A stretch of DNA of 64,000 bases from Pseudidiomarina sediminum DSM 21906 (lineage in GTDB: Bacteria > Pseudomonadota > Gammaproteobacteria > Enterobacterales > Alteromonadaceae): assembly GCF_000423165.1 (NCBI RefSeq), contig NZ_AUHL01000008.1, positions 1 to 64,000 on the forward strand. The letters run 5' to 3'. Shown here piece after piece: positions 63,549 to 64,000 of this stretch; the stretch's first letter is position 1; every line of letters begins with the position of its first letter. A program made the translations under genes and the position numbers. The notes beneath the pieces were generated by a model. The model did no database searches, was not told the origin of the DNA, and worked only from the letters and a program-made list of their open reading frames with translations.

Positions 63549-64000
63549 TTATGAGAGCTGCGCTCGAACTAAATCAGGAGCAATACCAAGCCAGCGTTTA
63601 CAGGCGCGGCGGAAATTGTTGGAGTTGCTGTAGCCGAGTCGAGTGGCCAGCTCGTGGTTGTTGTAGGGGTGTTGTTGCAGCAAATGCAGTAGCTGATACA
63701 GCCGCACAAGGTCTAGTTGCTGCTGAAAACTCGTGCCATGCTTATGAAACTGTCGTTTGCATGACGAAGTACTTAATGCCATCGCACTTGCAAGTGCTTC
63801 CAGCGTTACCATATGCCCATCATGCAAACGCTGTTGCAGCCAGGCAAAGACGGCTTCAAGAAAACTGGGCGGCGTGGTGGTGTCTTGTAATTGGCAAAAC
63901 CAAAGCGCCTGTTGAAAGCGTTCCGGTTGCCGTTGTTGTAATTTAACCCGTAGCTGCTGAACCGGCAGTTGCAACACTGGCAATGGACTGGCAAAACTTT
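63549..64000 (-). CDS. AraC family regulator, C-terminal part (5' end outside window)
   Basis: The frame is open to the last base, so the start and most of the sensor domain lie outside. About 150 residues are visible: two HTH motifs, LEALASAMALSTSSCKRQFHKHG and ELATRLGYSNSNNFRRACKRWLG, typical of the AraC/XylS DNA-binding domain (the final GxxPxxxR is GIAPDLVR). Target unknown. Confidence 0.87.
   Translation of the reverse strand, partial: SFASPLPVLQLPVQQLRVKLQQRQPERFQQALWFCQLQDTTTPPSFLEAVFAWLQQRLHDGHMVTLEALASAMALSTSSCKRQFHKHGTSFQQQLDLVRLYQLLHLLQQHPYNNHELATRLGYSNSNNFRRACKRWLGIAPDLVRAQLS

Noticed and set aside
1-64000. tRNA, rRNA, CRISPR array, complete prophage or insertion sequence
   Set aside because: No cloverleaf, rRNA segment, regularly spaced repeat, transposase or phage structural gene was seen on either strand by eye.

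Overview
The window looks like the chromosome of a marine gammaproteobacterium of the order Alteromonadales, most likely Idiomarina, Pseudidiomarina or a close relative. That placement is inferred from gene content and from protein sequences that resemble E. coli orthologs but diverge from them; no database search was run. Coding density is very high and no gene-free stretch exceeds about 260 bases. I saw no rRNA, tRNA, CRISPR array or intact mobile element.

Layout. 1-2120: accessory edge, with the 3' end of an RHS gene, an overlapping membrane-protein gene that could be its immunity partner, and a tyrosine-recombinase remnant. 2269-8160: DUF2007, fur, fldA, DUF2788, ybfF, then divergent seqA-pgm and a convergent MFS gene; this is the E. 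coli pgm-seqA-ybfF-fldA-fur neighbourhood. 8326-21696: a second E. coli-like block (hda, arsC, bepA, perM, bcp, dapA, bamC, purC, dapE, yffB) with DUF2066, wrbA, a TlpA-like lipoprotein, an M15 peptidase, a YpfN-like microprotein, yfbV and xthA. 21850-34996: patatin, hemH, phospholipase D family, metallo-beta-lactamase/beta-CASP protein, SLC13 and BCCT transporters, a PAS-GGDEF-EAL protein, GNAT and YceI. 35264-42273: methylcitrate cycle operon gntR-prpB-prpC-acnD-prpF plus a YchJ-like gene. 42277-50242: TonB copper-type receptor with a DUF2946-like partner, DUF418 protein, acyl-CoA synthetase, DUF2805 (TIGR03643), TspO, SelO. 50218-55096: LysR regulator divergent from the dabB-dabA inorganic-carbon uptake operon. 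55093-58368: DesK/DesR-type two-component system divergent from an ABC-2 exporter. 58382-64000: amidohydrolase, Tat-type LD-carboxypeptidase, M14 carboxypeptidase, small secreted proteins, a truncated SDR, a BON protein and a partial AraC regulator.

How the genes fit together. Clear functional units are propionate catabolism (GntR plus the AcnD/PrpF version of the cycle), bicarbonate accumulation (DabA/DabB with LysR), lysine/peptidoglycan precursor synthesis (dapA, dapE), outer-membrane assembly and quality control (bamC, bepA), chromosome replication control (seqA, hda, each with chromosome partners) and osmolyte or dicarboxylate uptake (BCCT, SLC13).

The most unusual structural features are eight convergent gene pairs whose stop codons interlock in one TTAA or TTAG, perfect palindromes that carry both stop codons of two convergent pairs, perfect DnaA boxes upstream of the hda operon and of yfbV, and twin identical TGTCGACA sites exactly 52 bp apart around the gntR-prp promoter. 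No wholly new system can be demonstrated from sequence alone. The best candidate for an undescribed activity is the RHS C-terminal tip and its overlapping membrane protein.
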